DNA of 64,000 nt from SKLM01 sp041687115 (GTDB lineage: Bacteria; Chloroflexota; Anaerolineae; B4-G1). Location: assembly GCA_041687115.1 (NCBI GenBank), contig JAWLCP010000003.1:9154-73153 (forward strand). The letters run 5' to 3'. The number at the start of each line of letters is the position of its first letter. The first letter of the stretch is position 1. The translations under genes and the position numbers were made by a program. This document shows, one piece after another, positions 9,268 through 18,137 of this stretch. The notes under the pieces are model-generated. The model was not told where the DNA came from. It searched no databases and saw nothing but the letters and a program-made list of their open reading frames with translations.

Positions 9268-12200
9268 GTGAACATCTCCGGACTCCTGACGGCGATTGAG
9301 GAACTGGAGCCTTATCGCCTCCTGAGGCAGGATCTGCAGCAGGGGGACATACCGGCTCCGCTGGGGCTGATGCGCGCTGCCCGCGCCCCTGTTCTGGCCG
9401 CGCTGAGTCGCGGCGTGACTCGCGATCGGTGTGGCGCAGTGCTGGTGGCGGCCGGCACGACGGGGCGGGCGCAGAAGCTGCTGCAGTCCCTCCAAGACTG
9501 GTCGGTGGATCCTGCCCGTGTCCTCCGCTTCCCCGAGCCACTGACGCTCTTCTACGACCGGGCCCCTTGGACGGACGAGATCATCATCGGGCGACTACAG
9601 GTGCTCTCGGCGCTGCATGAGCAGATGGAGAGCGCCGGGGAAGGACGGCCGCTGATGGTGGTGGCCTCGGCGCGGGCGCTGATGCAGCGCACGCTTCCTC
9701 TTCATCAGTACCGTCTCTCGGTCCGAGAGGTGGCCGTGGGACAGATTCTGGATTTGGAGCGGACCCTTCGGCGGTGGGCGGGGCTGGGGTACGAGCCGGT
9801 GAGCGTGGTGGAGGCCGCGGGCCAGTACAGCCACCGGGGTGGCATCATCGATATCTTCCCGCCTGCCGACGTCCTGCCAGTGCGGATTGAGCTGTGGGGG
9901 AACCAGGTGGACTCGATGCGCCGGTTCGACCCGGCCACTCAGCGTTCGCAGGAGCGGGTGGAGAAGGTGAGGATCACTCCAGCCCGGGAGGCGCTGCCAC
10001 GGCATGGCGCGGGCGCCGCTGAGCAAGTCGGCGAGCTGCTGGAGGAGGATCTGCCGGAGGACATCCTCGAGGAACTGTCGGAGCACCATCGAGGGTTGGT
10101 CGACTCAGCGCCGTTCCCAGGTCTCGAGTTCTACCTTCCGTACCTCTACAGCCGGCCAGCGACGCTGCTCGACTATCTGCCGCAGGACAGCCTGGTGGTG
10201 GTAGACGATGGGTGGGACCTGGCGGACGCCTGGGCTGAGCTGGAGCAGGAGGCCCTCGATCTGAAGCGGTCGGTAGAGAAGACGGGGGCCCTCCCGAAGG
10301 ACTACCCTCTGCCCTACGCCACGTGGGACGAGTGGTCGGAGATGACGACAGACCGGCCTGTGCTCGCGCTGGGGCACGGGAGGGAGGAGGCGCCGTCGCA
10401 ACTGGGGAACTGTTTCGTCCCCGGTCCCCGCTTTGGGGGGCAGCTCCGACCCCTGTTGGATCACATCGAGACGGCCCAAGTGCAGGGCAATCGAGTGGTG
10501 CTCGTCAGCCGGCAGGCCCGGCGGCTGGCGGACCTGTGGAGCAGAGAGCACGCCTATGCGCCGCCGGTGGAGGATCTGAGGGACGCTCCCTGCCCGACGC
10601 TTACGTTCGTGCAGGGGGCCCTGGATGAGGGGTGGGTCCTGCAGCCGGTATCGGGCGTATCTACTCAGCTGTTGACGGATGGGGAAATCTTCGGCTGGCG
10701 GCGGCCCGCCCCGCGACGACCGGTCCACCGACGAAAGACGGCGCCGGAATCGACGTTCTCGGATTTCTCGCCCGGCGACCACGTGGTCCACGTCGAGTAT
10801 GGCATCGGTGTCTTCCGCGGATTGGTGACGCGGTCCCTGGAGGGCGGGGAGCAGGAGTACCTGCTCATCGAGTACGGGGGCGAGGACCGCCTCTTCGTCC
10901 CCATCTACCAGACGGATCGTCTGAGCCGCTACGTCGGTGCGGACGATCGGCCCCCAGAGCTCAGCCGGCTGGGGAAGGCGCAGTGGCGGGACGTCAAGGA
11001 GCGGGTCAAGAAGGCCACGGAGGAGGTGGCGCGGGAGTTGCTCGATCTATACGCCGCCCGCGAGTTGGCGGAGGGACATTCGTACCGCCCGGATACGCCA
11101 TGGCAGACCGAGCTGGAGGCGTCCTTCCCGTACTACGAGACGCCCGGACAGCGGGAGGCGATCGCGGACGTCAAAGACGACATGGAGAGCCCGCAGCCGA
11201 TCGACCGGCTGATTTGCGGGGACGTGGGGTATGGCAAGACAGAGGTGGCGGTCCGTGCTGCGTTCAAGGCGGTGATGGACGGCAGGCAGGTGGCTGTCCT
11301 GGTTCCGACGACGGTCCTGGCCCAGCAGCATTACGCGACGTTCCGCCAGCGGATGGAGCCTTTTCCGGTGGAGATCCAGATGCTGTCTCGCTTCCGTACC
11401 GGCGCGGAGCAAGGGGAGATCCTGGAGAAGCTGTTGGCTGAGCAGATCGACGTGGTGATTGGTACCCACCGGTTGCTCCAGGACGATGTGGCGTTTGCCG
11501 ATCTGGGGTTGCTGATCATCGACGAGGAGCAGCGTTTCGGGGTCACCCACAAAGAGAAGTTCAAGAAGATGCGCACCCAGCTGGACGTACTGACGATGAC
11601 GGCGACCCCCATCCCCCGCACGCTGTATATGGCCCTGACGGGGGTGCGGGACATAAGCGTGATCGAGACCCCGCCGGAGGAGCGCCTGCCGGTGTCGACA
11701 TACGTGGGCGACTACGACACGTCCCTGATCCGGCGTGCGATTCTGCGGGAGCTCGAGCGGGGCGGGCAGGTCTTTTACGTGCACAACCGCGTCCAGACGA
11801 TCGAGGTGGCCCGGCGGCGGCTGGAGCGGATCGTGCCGGAGGCGACGTTTGGGGTGGCTCACGGTCGGATGCGGGGGCGGGATCTGGAAGACACGATGGT
11901 CCGCTTCGTGGATGGGAAGATCGACGTACTGGTGTGTACGACCATCATCGAGAGCGGGCTGGACATCCCGGCGGCGAACACGCTTATCGTGGAGCGGGCA
12001 GGGCGGCTTGGGCTGGCACAGCTGTACCAGCTGCGCGGTCGGGTAGGGCGGGCCGCGGAAAGAGCCTACGCATATCTGTTCCACGAACGAGAGAGCCGGC
12101 TGACTCCGGAGGCACGCCGCCGGCTGGAGACGATCCGCGAGGCAAGCGGGTTGGGGGATGGCTATGCCATCGCCATGCGGGACCTGGAGATCCGGGGCGC

Positions 12201-12759
12201 GGGGGACATTCTGGGCACGCGGCAGTCGGGGCACATTTCGGCGGTCGGCTTCCACCTATATACCCGGCTCCTGAGCCGGGCGGTGGAGGAGCTGAAGGCG
12301 GAGCGGGAGGGGAAGCCGCCGCCCCCCGAACCGTTGGCCGACATCCGCATCGACCTGCCCATTCCGGTGAGCCTGCCCGAGGACTATGTGGCGGACACGT
12401 GGCTGCGGCTGAAGATGTATCGCCGGTTGGCGGGGTTGAACTCGATGGCGGAGATTGAGGAGATGGAGAGGGAGTTGGTCGACCGGTTCGGGCCGCTGCC
12501 CAGGCCGGCGCAGAACCTGATGTACCAGCTGCGGCTGAAGGCGCTATCGCGGGACGCGGGTGTGGGCATCGTGACCATGGACAACGGACGTCTGGCGCTG
12601 CGGTCGGGGGGCCGGGAGTTCCCACGGGAGGATCTCCTTCAGGTGCTCAATGGGCAGGCGAGCATCAGTCGGTACGGCATCTGGCTGCCGAAGGAGGCCG
12701 GGTGGGAGGAGATGCTCGTGGATGTGTTGAAGAAGGTAGCGTCGGTCATGCGCGATTGA
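9268..12759 (+). CDS. mfd: Transcription-repair coupling factor
   Basis: A 1163-residue Mfd, full length. It displaces RNA polymerase stalled at DNA lesions and recruits UvrA. The order is a UvrB-like N-terminal module (about 1-340), the RNA-polymerase-interacting CarD-like domain starting 'FSPGDHVVHVEYGIGVF' (about 495-560), the translocase with Walker A 'GDVGYGKTE' (about 650) and 'IIDEEQRFG' (about 750), the helicase C-domain with 'GRVGRA', and the C-terminal TRCF domain ending at 1163. The start is GTG one base after pth. Its stop codon overlaps the -35 of the next promoter. Confidence 0.96.
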   Translation: MNISGLLTAIEELEPYRLLRQDLQQGDIPAPLGLMRAARAPVLAALSRGVTRDRCGAVLVAAGTTGRAQKLLQSLQDWSVDPARVLRFPEPLTLFYDRAPWTDEIIIGRLQVLSALHEQMESAGEGRPLMVVASARALMQRTLPLHQYRLSVREVAVGQILDLERTLRRWAGLGYEPVSVVEAAGQYSHRGGIIDIFPPADVLPVRIELWGNQVDSMRRFDPATQRSQERVEKVRITPAREALPRHGAGAAEQVGELLEEDLPEDILEELSEHHRGLVDSAPFPGLEFYLPYLYSRPATLLDYLPQDSLVVVDDGWDLADAWAELEQEALDLKRSVEKTGALPKDYPLPYATWDEWSEMTTDRPVLALGHGREEAPSQLGNCFVPGPRFGGQLRPLLDHIETAQVQGNRVVLVSRQARRLADLWSREHAYAPPVEDLRDAPCPTLTFVQGALDEGWVLQPVSGVSTQLLTDGEIFGWRRPAPRRPVHRRKTAPESTFSDFSPGDHVVHVEYGIGVFRGLVTRSLEGGEQEYLLIEYGGEDRLFVPIYQTDRLSRYVGADDRPPELSRLGKAQWRDVKERVKKATEEVARELLDLYAARELAEGHSYRPDTPWQTELEASFPYYETPGQREAIADVKDDMESPQPIDRLICGDVGYGKTEVAVRAAFKAVMDGRQVAVLVPTTVLAQQHYATFRQRMEPFPVEIQMLSRFRTGAEQGEILEKLLAEQIDVVIGTHRLLQDDVAFADLGLLIIDEEQRFGVTHKEKFKKMRTQLDVLTMTATPIPRTLYMALTGVRDISVIETPPEERLPVSTYVGDYDTSLIRRAILRELERGGQVFYVHNRVQTIEVARRRLERIVPEATFGVAHGRMRGRDLEDTMVRFVDGKIDVLVCTTIIESGLDIPAANTLIVERAGRLGLAQLYQLRGRVGRAAERAYAYLFHERESRLTPEARRRLETIREASGLGDGYAIAMRDLEIRGAGDILGTRQSGHISAVGFHLYTRLLSRAVEELKAEREGKPPPPEPLADIRIDLPIPVSLPEDYVADTWLRLKMYRRLAGLNSMAEIEEMERELVDRFGPLPRPAQNLMYQLRLKALSRDAGVGIVTMDNGRLALRSGGREFPREDLLQVLNGQASISRYGIWLPKEAGWEEMLVDVLKKVASVMRD

Positions 12760-12784
12760 CGCTCAGCGAGTGCGAGGGTATACT
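12756..12784 (+). promoter_or_regulatory. Promoter overlapping the mfd stop codon
   Basis: -35 TTGACG (12756-12761), 17-bp spacer, -10 TATACT (12779-12784). The -35 contains the mfd stop codon TGA. The predicted start near 12791 leaves an 11-nt leader that is nearly all Shine-Dalgarno (GGAGGAGGG) before the ATG at 12802. Confidence 0.6.
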
Positions 12785-12801
12785 GAATGGAGGAGGGATA
12801 G

Positions 12802-13113
12802 ATGGGCATTCTGCGTGACATCTCCGTGATCGTGCTCGCTGCCGGGGCCTTTGTGTTCACTCTGGTACCGCTGGCGCTCTCTGGGGTGCTGGTCTACGGC
12901 GTGTGGCGGTTGTTGAAGCATGAGAATCTACCGACCTGGCTTCGGAGAGGGCGAGAGATGCTGACCGCTGGGTTGTCGACCGTCGAGCTGGTGATGGACC
13001 GGGTGACCAGACCGATCTTCGCGGTGCAGACGGCCTGTGCTACCGTGGAGGGGTGGATTCGTGGCGTTAGAAGAGGAGGGATCGATAGATGGAGACGAGA
13101 ACGCGGGTGTTGA
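12802..13113 (+). CDS. Small membrane protein, function unknown
   Basis: A 103-residue protein with one strong N-terminal transmembrane segment (residues 5-37, 'VIVLAAGAFVFTLVPLALSG'), then an amphipathic helical stretch and a very basic tail. I do not recognise a named family. The Shine-Dalgarno GGAGGAGGG is ideally placed. It overlaps the next small gene by 25 bp, so the two are translationally coupled, and the trio with the SCP2-like gene is probably one operon driven from 12756-12784. Confidence 0.7.
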   Translation: MGILRDISVIVLAAGAFVFTLVPLALSGVLVYGVWRLLKHENLPTWLRRGREMLTAGLSTVELVMDRVTRPIFAVQTACATVEGWIRGVRRGGIDRWRRERGC

Positions 13114-13304
13114 TCATTGGTGGTGCTCTGGGGGGGCTGATCGGCGTGCTGGCCGCCCACCTGTATCTGCAAGCGGCCGAACGCCGGCGGGGTGAGGGGG
13201 AGGAGAGTCTTCCCTCTTTCGAACCCGGTGATCTGATCAAGCTGACGCTCAGCGTCCTGGGCGTGCTGAAGCTGGTCGACCGCCTGGCGAAGCCCGGCGA
13301 GTAG
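13089..13304 (+). CDS. Small single-pass membrane protein, function unknown
   Basis: A 71-residue protein with an N-terminal Gly-rich transmembrane helix ('VLIIGGALGGLIGVLAAHLYL', residues 7-27), a charged linker, then an amphipathic C-terminal helix ('LIKLTLSVLGVLKLVDRLA'). The ATG has GAGGAGGGA upstream inside the preceding gene. It resembles the small 'YtxH-like' membrane proteins in layout only; no family is claimed. Confidence 0.7.
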   Translation: METRTRVLIIGGALGGLIGVLAAHLYLQAAERRRGEGEESLPSFEPGDLIKLTLSVLGVLKLVDRLAKPGE

Positions 13305-13324
13305 CTTGTGTGAGGAGGGGATGG

Positions 13325-13738
13325 ATGGCCTACCCGTTTCCGTCGGATGCGTGGATCAAGGACTTGAGCAATCGGTTGAATGAGAGTGAATCGTACGAGC
13401 GTTCGGCGAAGGATTGGGAGGGGGACTTCCTGTTCGTCGTCGGGCCGGACGAGAAGTACGACAAGACCGGGTACCTGTACCTGGGGCTGCTCCACGGCAG
13501 GAGCACGGGCGCGGCCGTGGTGGAGAGCGAGGACGCGCGGGAGACGGAGTTCGTGATACGGGCTCCCTACGGCACCTGGAAACAGGTGATCGAAGGGAAG
13601 TTGGATCCGATTCAGGGGATCATGACGAAGCAGCTCAAGCTGTCGGGCAACATGATGAAGGTCATGCGGTATCCAAAGGCGGCTCAGGAGATCGTCGCCT
13701 GTTGTGCGGAGGTGCCGACGGAGTGGGAGTGTGCGTAG
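13325..13738 (+). CDS. SCP2 sterol-carrier-like domain protein
   Basis: A 137-residue soluble protein. The run 'WEGDFLFVVGPDEKYDK' followed by 'GYLYLGLLHGR' and, later, 'LDPIQGIMTKQLKLSGNMMKVMRYPKA' has the strand order and the final helix of the SCP2 lipid-binding fold. Such proteins hold a hydrophobic ligand; the ligand here is unknown. A GTG at 13310 is possible, but the ATG at 13325 has GAGGAGGGG at the right distance. It is the last gene of its operon, with a terminator 40 bp downstream. Confidence 0.75.
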   Translation: MAYPFPSDAWIKDLSNRLNESESYERSAKDWEGDFLFVVGPDEKYDKTGYLYLGLLHGRSTGAAVVESEDARETEFVIRAPYGTWKQVIEGKLDPIQGIMTKQLKLSGNMMKVMRYPKAAQEIVACCAEVPTEWECA

Positions 13739-13780
13739 CACGTGACGTGTGACGTGTAAGGCGTAGAACGTAAGGGGGCG

Positions 13781-13820
13781 ACGTGACGCGGTCTGTGCGG
13801 GCTCGCGTCACGTTTTGTTT
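13781..13820 (+). terminator. Rho-independent terminator after the SCP2-like gene
   Basis: A perfect 10-bp stem, ACGTGACGCG (13781-13790) with CGCGTCACGT (13804-13813), has a 13-nt loop and is followed by TTTGTTT. Just before it (13740-13758) is a short tandem of GACGTGT units. Confidence 0.7.
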
Positions 13821-13878
13821 GTCGGGGTGCCGGTGGCTTCTGACAATGCACAGGGTGTGTGCGACCAGGGGGTAGGCA

Positions 13879-15042
13879 ATGTGGCACTTCGTTTCACCGA
13901 AGATCGTGTTTGGTGAAGGCGCGCTGGGTGGGCTGGACGAGGTGAGCGGACGGCGGGCGCTGGTGGTTACGGACACCACGCTGGTGAAGCTGGGCCTGGT
14001 CGAGCGTGTGGCGTTCCACCTGGGCAGGGCGGGGGTGGAGATCCACACGTTCGAGGAGGTCGAGCCCGACCCCGGCGTGGAGACCGTGTTGAAGGGCGTG
14101 GCGCTGGCCCAGGAGATCGAGCCCGACTGGATCGTGGGCGTGGGAGGCGGCTCGCCGATGGACGCCGCCAAAGCGATCTGGGTACTGTACGAGCGGCCCG
14201 ATCTGGAGCCGGCGGAGCTCAATCCGTTCGTTGAGCTGGGCCTGCGTCAGAAGGCACGGCTGATCACCATCCCGACCACCAGCGGCACCGGTGCAGAGGT
14301 GACGTGGGCCATTGTGCTGACCGATCCCGTGGAGCAACGGAAGATGGGCCTGGGCAACCGGGAGAACGTGGCGGACTTGGCGATCGTCGACCCGGTGATG
14401 GCGGCCGGAATGCCGCCGTGGCTAACGGCCGACACGGGGCTGGATGCCCTGACCCACGCGATTGAGGGGTACGCGTGTACGTGGCACACCGACCTGACGG
14501 ATGGTCTGTGTGCCAAGGCGGCTCGAGACGTCATGAGGTACCTGTCCCGTGCTGTGGAGGACGGGTCGGACAGGGAGGCGCGGGAGCGGATGCACAACGC
14601 GGCCACATGTGCCGGGCTCGGCTTTGGGAACGCGCTGGCCTCCCTCGCGCACGCGATGGGGCACGCGCTGGGTGCGTCCTTCCACGTGCCACACGGACGT
14701 GCCGTGGGGCTGTTCCTTCCTTACACGATCGAGTATGCGGCCAAGGGGGCGGCGGAGCGGTTCGCCGATCTGGCTCGACTGCTCGGCTGCGCCGGGGAAG
14801 GGGCCGAAGACAGCGCCCGGGCTCTGGCCGCCGCCGTTCGCAGCCTGGCGGATGAGATTGGCAGCTTTCGCGGGATCGCCGACCTGGGGATCGACCGCGA
14901 GGCTTTCGAAGGGAAGATGGAGAAGCTGGTTGACGATGCGTTCAACGATACGCAGATGGTGACCGCCCCCCGGTGTCCCACGTATGCCGAGCTCAGGCAA
15001 CTCTTCCTGTATGCGTTCGACGGGCACGAGGTCGATTTCTAG
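13879..15042 (+). CDS. Iron-containing alcohol dehydrogenase
   Basis: A 387-residue group III (metal-dependent) alcohol dehydrogenase, full length. The NAD(P)-binding motif is 'GVGGGSPMDAAKA' (about 93-105). The metal ligands are expected in 'GLDALTHAIEGY' (Asp and His near 189-193), 'LAHAMGHALG' (about 258-266) and 'HVPHGRAV' (about 272). It interconverts an alcohol and its aldehyde; the substrate is not visible. It is 25 bp upstream of an aldehyde:ferredoxin oxidoreductase, which suggests alcohol to aldehyde to acid, or the reverse, within one operon. Confidence 0.9.
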   Translation: MWHFVSPKIVFGEGALGGLDEVSGRRALVVTDTTLVKLGLVERVAFHLGRAGVEIHTFEEVEPDPGVETVLKGVALAQEIEPDWIVGVGGGSPMDAAKAIWVLYERPDLEPAELNPFVELGLRQKARLITIPTTSGTGAEVTWAIVLTDPVEQRKMGLGNRENVADLAIVDPVMAAGMPPWLTADTGLDALTHAIEGYACTWHTDLTDGLCAKAARDVMRYLSRAVEDGSDREARERMHNAATCAGLGFGNALASLAHAMGHALGASFHVPHGRAVGLFLPYTIEYAAKGAAERFADLARLLGCAGEGAEDSARALAAAVRSLADEIGSFRGIADLGIDREAFEGKMEKLVDDAFNDTQMVTAPRCPTYAELRQLFLYAFDGHEVDF

Positions 15043-15067
15043 GGCAGGACGCAGGTTGGAGAGATCT

Positions 15068-16912
15068 ATGAACGGTTATCTTGGCAAGCTTCTTTATGTG
15101 GATCTCAGCCGAGGTGAGCTCCGCGACGAAGCCCTGGATCCAGGGCTTGCCCGTGACTACGTCGGCGGCAGCGGGCTCGCGGCGCGGCTGGTGTACGATC
15201 TGGTCGACCGCGAAACGGACCCTCTGGCGCCGGAGAACCCTCTCATCCTCATGACCGGACCGCTCGTGGGGACGACAATGCCGTCGGCCGGGCGATGCAG
15301 CGTTTGCGGGCTCTCGCCGCTCACGGGTATCTGGGGAGAGTCGAACACCGGAGGGTTTGTTGGCCCCGAGCTACGATTTGCTGGCTACGATGGGATGGTC
15401 ATCACCGGGCGGGCAGATGGACCGGTGTGGCTGAGCGTGGTGGACGGCGAGCCTGAGCTTCGGGACGGTGCAGACCTGTGGGGGCTCGACGCCTACGCAA
15501 CGCAGGATGTCGCCCGGGAGGCGCTGGGGGAGCCGCGGGCCCGGGTGGCCTGCATCGGCCCGGCGGGCGAGAATGGGGTGCTGATGGCCGCCGTGATGAA
15601 CGATCACGGGCGTGCCGCCGGGCGGACGGGGATGGGGGCCGTCATGGGGGCGAAACATCTGAAGGCGATCGCCCTTCGCGGGACTGGGTCCGTGCCGCTG
15701 GCGGATCCCCGGGCATTCGATGAGGTGGTGCAGGAGATTCTGCAGGATCAGGACGAGGATGTGGCGGCAATGGGGCTCCGCATGGCGGGGACCGCCGGGT
15801 ACGTCGATATGGGACTGATGTACGGGGACATGCCCATTCGCTACTTCCAGCAGGGAGAGTGGGAGGGCGCCAATGACCTCTCCGGCGTGCGCATGGTGGA
15901 GGAGTACCAGAGGGGAATCGCAGCCTGCTACCGGTGTCCCATCGCCTGTGGTCGCCGGACACGGGCACCCCGATTCGGGGTCGATGAGGTGGATGGACCT
16001 GAGTACGAGACGGTGGCGGCCTTTGGCTCGCTGGCCATGGTGGACGACCTGGAGGGTGTGATCTATGCGGGGCACCTGTGCAACGTCTACGGGCTCGACA
16101 CGATCAGCACTGGGTGCACGATCGCGCTGGCCTGCGAAATGTTCGAGCGGGGGGTGCTGACCGCGGAGGATACCGGCGGGGTGAGGATTCGTTACGGCGA
16201 TGTGGAGACGGCGCATCGCCTGATCGAGATGGTGGCGCACGGCGAAGGATTTGGTACCATACTGGGTGAAGGGAGCGCCGCCCTGGTGGAGCGATTTGGG
16301 GTGCCGGAGCTGGCAGCGACGGTCAACCGGCTGGAGGTGCCGATGCACGATCCGCGAGCGTTCAGCGGGATGGCGGTGACGTATGCCCTCTCGCCGCGCG
16401 GTGCTTGTCACATGCAGGGCGACATGTACGGCGTGGACACGGGACAGGGACCGGCCGTCGAGCTGGGGATCGTTCCGGGCGATCGCTTCGAGGATTCGGA
16501 GGGCAAGGGACGCGTGGCTGCCCGCCAGCATGTGTGGCGGTCGCTGTACAATGCGTGGACGCTGTGCCAGTTTCAGAACCCGGGTGTCGAGCGACTGGCG
16601 CGGGCTTTGAACACGGTCACCGGATGGGGGCTGGACCTGGGAGGATGGATGACATTGGGGAGGCGGATTGTCGCGCTGAAGCGCATGCTGAATATGCGGC
16701 GCGGGCTGGAACCCGTCGATGATCGTCTGCCCGATCTGCTGCTGGAGCCGCTCGAGGAGGGTGGAACCGAAGGGAAGGTCCCGGACGTGGAGACGCTCCT
16801 TGCAGGTGCGTACGCTGAGCTCGGGTGGGATGCGGAGACGGGAGTGCCTACCAGGAAGACGCTTGAGGCGTTGGATCTGGGTTTCACGATCGGGGATAGC
16901 TGGAAGAGGTAA
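15068..16912 (+). CDS. Aldehyde:ferredoxin oxidoreductase (tungsten/molybdopterin type)
   Basis: A 614-residue AOR-family enzyme that oxidises aldehydes to acids with ferredoxin as acceptor. It starts 'MNGYLGKLLYVDLS', as the family does. The [4Fe-4S] ligands are visible as the CxxCxxxC in 'ACYRCPIACGR' (about 288-295) and a distant Cys in 'TLCQFQN' (about 499), close to the archaeal spacing. 'GLDTISTGCTIALA' is a conserved pterin-side motif. TTGGAGAGA precedes the ATG. An upstream in-frame extension overlaps the dehydrogenase and is rejected. Partner: the alcohol dehydrogenase just upstream. Confidence 0.92.
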   Translation: MNGYLGKLLYVDLSRGELRDEALDPGLARDYVGGSGLAARLVYDLVDRETDPLAPENPLILMTGPLVGTTMPSAGRCSVCGLSPLTGIWGESNTGGFVGPELRFAGYDGMVITGRADGPVWLSVVDGEPELRDGADLWGLDAYATQDVAREALGEPRARVACIGPAGENGVLMAAVMNDHGRAAGRTGMGAVMGAKHLKAIALRGTGSVPLADPRAFDEVVQEILQDQDEDVAAMGLRMAGTAGYVDMGLMYGDMPIRYFQQGEWEGANDLSGVRMVEEYQRGIAACYRCPIACGRRTRAPRFGVDEVDGPEYETVAAFGSLAMVDDLEGVIYAGHLCNVYGLDTISTGCTIALACEMFERGVLTAEDTGGVRIRYGDVETAHRLIEMVAHGEGFGTILGEGSAALVERFGVPELAATVNRLEVPMHDPRAFSGMAVTYALSPRGACHMQGDMYGVDTGQGPAVELGIVPGDRFEDSEGKGRVAARQHVWRSLYNAWTLCQFQNPGVERLARALNTVTGWGLDLGGWMTLGRRIVALKRMLNMRRGLEPVDDRLPDLLLEPLEEGGTEGKVPDVETLLAGAYAELGWDAETGVPTRKTLEALDLGFTIGDSWKR

Positions 16913-16914
16913 GG

Positions 16915-17853
16915 ATGTGGAAGGGTAGAGTTGAGAGAGCGGGTATACTGGTTATTGCTGTGCTGGGGATCGTCGCTGCGGCATGTGGCGCCTCTGGCGG
17001 CGCGACCTCGTCGGACGAGCCGACTCCGCTGAGCGAGGGCGCGACGGCGGCCCCTCTGCGCGACGAGATCCACGTCAAGGTCGACGGGACTGGGGACTAC
17101 GTGACTTTCGAGGCGGCGGTGGCCGCCGCGGCGCCACAGGCGACAATCAGGCTCGGGCCGGGGATCTACCGTCTGGTCAACGGGTTGAACATCGACAGGT
17201 CACTGACGCTGGTCGGTGCCGGGATGGACGAGACCGAGATTGTGTCCGGCGCTCCAGGCCACGTGATCCGCTTCACGGGGTCTGGCGCGTTTCGAGCGGA
17301 GGGGATCACGTTCCGCCACGATGGCACGGCCACGGCAGACGTGGTGGTGGTCGACGGCGGGGCGGGGTATTTCTCCGCATGTCGCTTCACGGGCGCTGTC
17401 TATGAGGAAGGGGAAGGGAACCGGGCTGGGCTGCGCTTCCGAGGGACCTCGCGAGGCACGGTGGAGAACTCCGTGGTCTCCGACAACGACAACACCGGTA
17501 TCCTGGTGGAACAGCGGGCTCAGCCGGAGCTGCGGGGCAACATCTGCTCGGATAACTCGGCGGTGGGGATCGGGTATATGGATCTGGCCACGGGTGTGGC
17601 CAGCGGGAACGAGTGCACGGGAAACCAGATCGGCATCGCGCTGGCCGTCGAGGTGGGTCCCACGCTTGAGCGGAACTTGTGCAACGACAACGACTACGGG
17701 ATCGCGTACCTGGAAAACGCGGGGGGTCGGAGCTACGAGAACGAGTGCATGAGGAACAGGATCGGCATCGCAATTGGCGGGTCGTCCACTGTGCAGTTGG
17801 GGGAGAACTTCTGCCGCGACAATACGGAAGAGGACATTCGAGATTCCCGCTAG
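16915..17853 (+). CDS. Right-handed beta-helix lipoprotein
   Basis: A 312-residue exported protein. A lipoprotein signal peptide ends in 'VAAACGAS' (Cys about 25), followed by a Ser/Thr linker. From about residue 60 it is a parallel beta-helix: 'ATIRLGPGIYRL' opens it and successive turns carry 'N(G/D)(I/C)GI' repeats ('GNICSDNSAVGIGY', 'GNECTGNQIGIAL', 'RNLCNDNDYGIAY', 'ENECMRNRIGIAI'). This is the NosD/pectin-lyase fold, seen in carbohydrate-active and surface proteins; no catalytic residue was identified. It starts two bases after the AOR gene, so it may be co-transcribed, but a functional link is not obvious. Confidence 0.8.
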   Translation: MWKGRVERAGILVIAVLGIVAAACGASGGATSSDEPTPLSEGATAAPLRDEIHVKVDGTGDYVTFEAAVAAAAPQATIRLGPGIYRLVNGLNIDRSLTLVGAGMDETEIVSGAPGHVIRFTGSGAFRAEGITFRHDGTATADVVVVDGGAGYFSACRFTGAVYEEGEGNRAGLRFRGTSRGTVENSVVSDNDNTGILVEQRAQPELRGNICSDNSAVGIGYMDLATGVASGNECTGNQIGIALAVEVGPTLERNLCNDNDYGIAYLENAGGRSYENECMRNRIGIAIGGSSTVQLGENFCRDNTEEDIRDSR

Positions 17854-17973
17854 CGCCTTGGGTGCGACGTTGAGGGAACGCGTCCTTCGCCGGGAGTCTC
17901 AGGTTGGCGAGACCGTCCGGTCGGCTGGCCTGTCCTGCGCTTCGAATAACGAGTAGGAAGAAGGTCCCATGTA

Positions 17974-18005
17974 ACCTTAAAGTTTGTCCCAGAGACCTCA
18001 AAGTT
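17974..18005 (+). repeat. Pair of direct repeats ACCTYAAAGTT upstream of the dcw promoter
   Basis: ACCTTAAAGTT at 17974-17984 and ACCTCAAAGTT at 17995-18005 are 21 bp apart start to start (two helical turns) and lie just upstream of the -35 at 18018. The placement suits an activator site; no known regulator is assigned. Confidence 0.4.
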
Positions 18006-18017
18006 GACGTGAGATGC

Positions 18018-18046
18018 TGGCAAAAGCCCCGCGCATAGTGTATAAT
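18018..18046 (+). promoter_or_regulatory. dcw cluster promoter
   Basis: A consensus -10 TATAAT is at 18041-18046. With a 17-bp spacer the -35 is TGGCAA (18018-18023), a weak match. The predicted transcription start falls near 18053, inside the TGGGG repeats. Confidence 0.6.
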
Positions 18047-18048
18047 TG

Positions 18049-18073
18049 TGGGGACTTGTGGGGGAGAGTGGGG
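18049..18073 (+). promoter_or_regulatory. MraZ operator: three TGGGG repeats
   Basis: TGGGG occurs at 18049-18053, 18059-18063 and 18069-18073, each separated by exactly 5 bp. MraZ is known to bind TGGGN direct repeats with 5-bp spacers at the dcw promoter. Here the repeats start 3 bp after the -10 and cover the transcription start, so repression by MraZ is expected. Confidence 0.8.
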
Positions 18074-18137
18074 CGTTATGGAACGTCTTCCCCGGGATCC
18101 GGTTCATTGACGCTCTCACGTGGGGGATAACAACGGT

